A stretch of DNA of 64,000 bases. Source: Mycobacterium sp. GA-0227b (GTDB lineage Bacteria; Actinomycetota; Actinomycetes; Mycobacteriales; Mycobacteriaceae). The notes under the pieces are model-generated. The model was given only the letters and a program-made list of their open reading frames with translations, ran no database searches and had not been told where the DNA came from. The position numbers were made by a program, and so were the translations under genes. Location of the stretch: positions 124,001 through 188,000 of the forward strand of contig NZ_LQIK01000002.1 of the NCBI RefSeq assembly GCF_001499855.1, in the 5' to 3' direction. Shown piece by piece: positions 63,574 through 64,000 of the stretch. Within the stretch, counting starts at the first letter, position 1. The number at the start of each line of letters is the position of its first letter.

Positions 63574-64000
63574 ATGAGCGCCTATCAGACCGTCTTGGTT
63601 GGCACGGACGGATCGGACTCGTCGCTGCGCGCGGTGGAGAAGGCTGGTCAGATCGCCGGTGACGCCAAGCTGGTCATCGCGACGGCGTACTTCCCCCAGG
63701 CCGAGGACCAGCGCGCAGCCGACGTGCTCAAGGACGAGGGCTACAAGATGGCCGGCAACGCACCGATCTACGCGATCCTGCGCGAGGCCAAGGAGCGGGC
63801 CCATCAGGCCGGCGCTCAGAACGTCGAGGAGAAGGCCATCGTCGGTGCGCCCGTCGACGCCCTGGTGGAGTTGGCCGAGGAGATCAAGGCCGACCTTCTG
63901 GTGGTCGGCAACGTCGGGTTGTCCACCATCGCGGGCCGCCTCCTCGGTTCGGTGCCTGCCAACGTCGCGCGCCGGTCCAAGACCGACGTGCTGATCGTGC
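63574..64000 (+). CDS. Universal stress protein, UspA family (3' end cut by window)
   Basis: The frame is open to the window end; 142 residues present of about 146. Starts MSAYQTVLVGTDGSDSSLRA, with VGTDGSDS phosphate-binding start, IVGAPVDALVELAEEIKADL and the nucleotide-binding GLSTIAGRLLGSVPANVARR (G-2x-G-9x-G(S) type). This matches Rv1636 (TB15.3), a universal stress protein that binds cAMP more tightly than ATP. GGGAGG precedes the start. The adenylate cyclase gene earlier in the window may supply the ligand. Confidence 0.92.
   Translation, partial: MSAYQTVLVGTDGSDSSLRAVEKAGQIAGDAKLVIATAYFPQAEDQRAADVLKDEGYKMAGNAPIYAILREAKERAHQAGAQNVEEKAIVGAPVDALVELAEEIKADLLVVGNVGLSTIAGRLLGSVPANVARRSKTDVLIV

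Overview
This window is a high-GC actinobacterial chromosome segment, almost certainly from a mycobacterium of the fast-growing, environmental type (Mycolicibacterium). The protein families and gene order follow the nadB-nadC / his / trp / lgt / pyk / cyd / cya / pdtaR / polA-rpsA-coaE-uvrB backbone known from Mycobacterium tuberculosis (roughly the Rv1595-Rv1636 region). It also carries extras typical of fast growers: a liv branched-chain amino-acid ABC operon, a dps2-type ferritin-like gene, a MacS/MacR-like two-component pair and a UdgX-type uracil-DNA glycosylase. GTG starts, 4-bp stop/start overlaps and probable leaderless starts are frequent.

Region by region. 1-1.9 kb: end of nadB, nadC and a small membrane protein (NAD synthesis). 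1.9-3.0 kb: TetR regulator and a deazaflavin (F420)-dependent nitroreductase-like protein. 3.0-10.4 kb: histidine operon hisD-hisC-hisB-hisH-hisA(priA)-impA-hisF-hisI plus an alpha/beta hydrolase, nearly all joined by 1-4 bp overlaps. 10.4-13.3 kb: a decayed luciferase-like oxidoreductase, a dienelactone-hydrolase-like protein, an orphan ABC ATPase, a Bcp peroxiredoxin and a phytanoyl-CoA-dioxygenase-like protein. 13.3-21.0 kb: trpE, a Trp-operon membrane protein, trpC, trpB, trpA and lgt; Lgt has an extraordinary acidic repeat tail. 21.1-22.5 kb: a 13E12-family HNH/DUF222 gene whose start codon lies inside a perfect LexA/SOS box. 22.7-25.9 kb: TM2 and DUF2752 membrane proteins, pyruvate kinase and an acyl-CoA thioesterase.

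25.9-32.8 kb (minus strand): DUF4190 protein, cydC, cydD, cydB, cydA (cytochrome bd oxidase and its assembly transporter) and a DUF308 protein, with a well-structured promoter in front of cydA. 32.8-39.3 kb: a secreted protein, the two-component pair, a large DUF2339 membrane protein, dps2 behind a Fur-like dyad, and a TetR gene divergent from an epoxide-hydrolase-like gene and a SRPBCC protein. 39.3-41.4 kb: class III adenylate cyclase, a tRNA-Leu(CAA) and the ANTAR response regulator pdtaR. 41.6-46.6 kb: liv ABC transporter. 46.6-48.9 kb: membrane protein, lipid-transfer-type thiolase and DUF35 partner.

49.0-56.9 kb: polA, a PrsW-like membrane protease, rpsA, a coaE-grpB fusion, a secreted protein and a DUF402 protein with an abnormal start. 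57.0-64.0 kb: uvrB, MFS exporter, a small Trp-rich secreted protein, UdgX, a GT39-like mannosyltransferase and the start of a universal stress protein. Themes linking genes are amino-acid biosynthesis (PriA probably serves both His and Trp), DNA repair (polA, uvrB, udgX, SOS-controlled 13E12), and cAMP/respiratory control (adenylate cyclase, a CRP-like site at cydA, and a USP of a cAMP-binding family).
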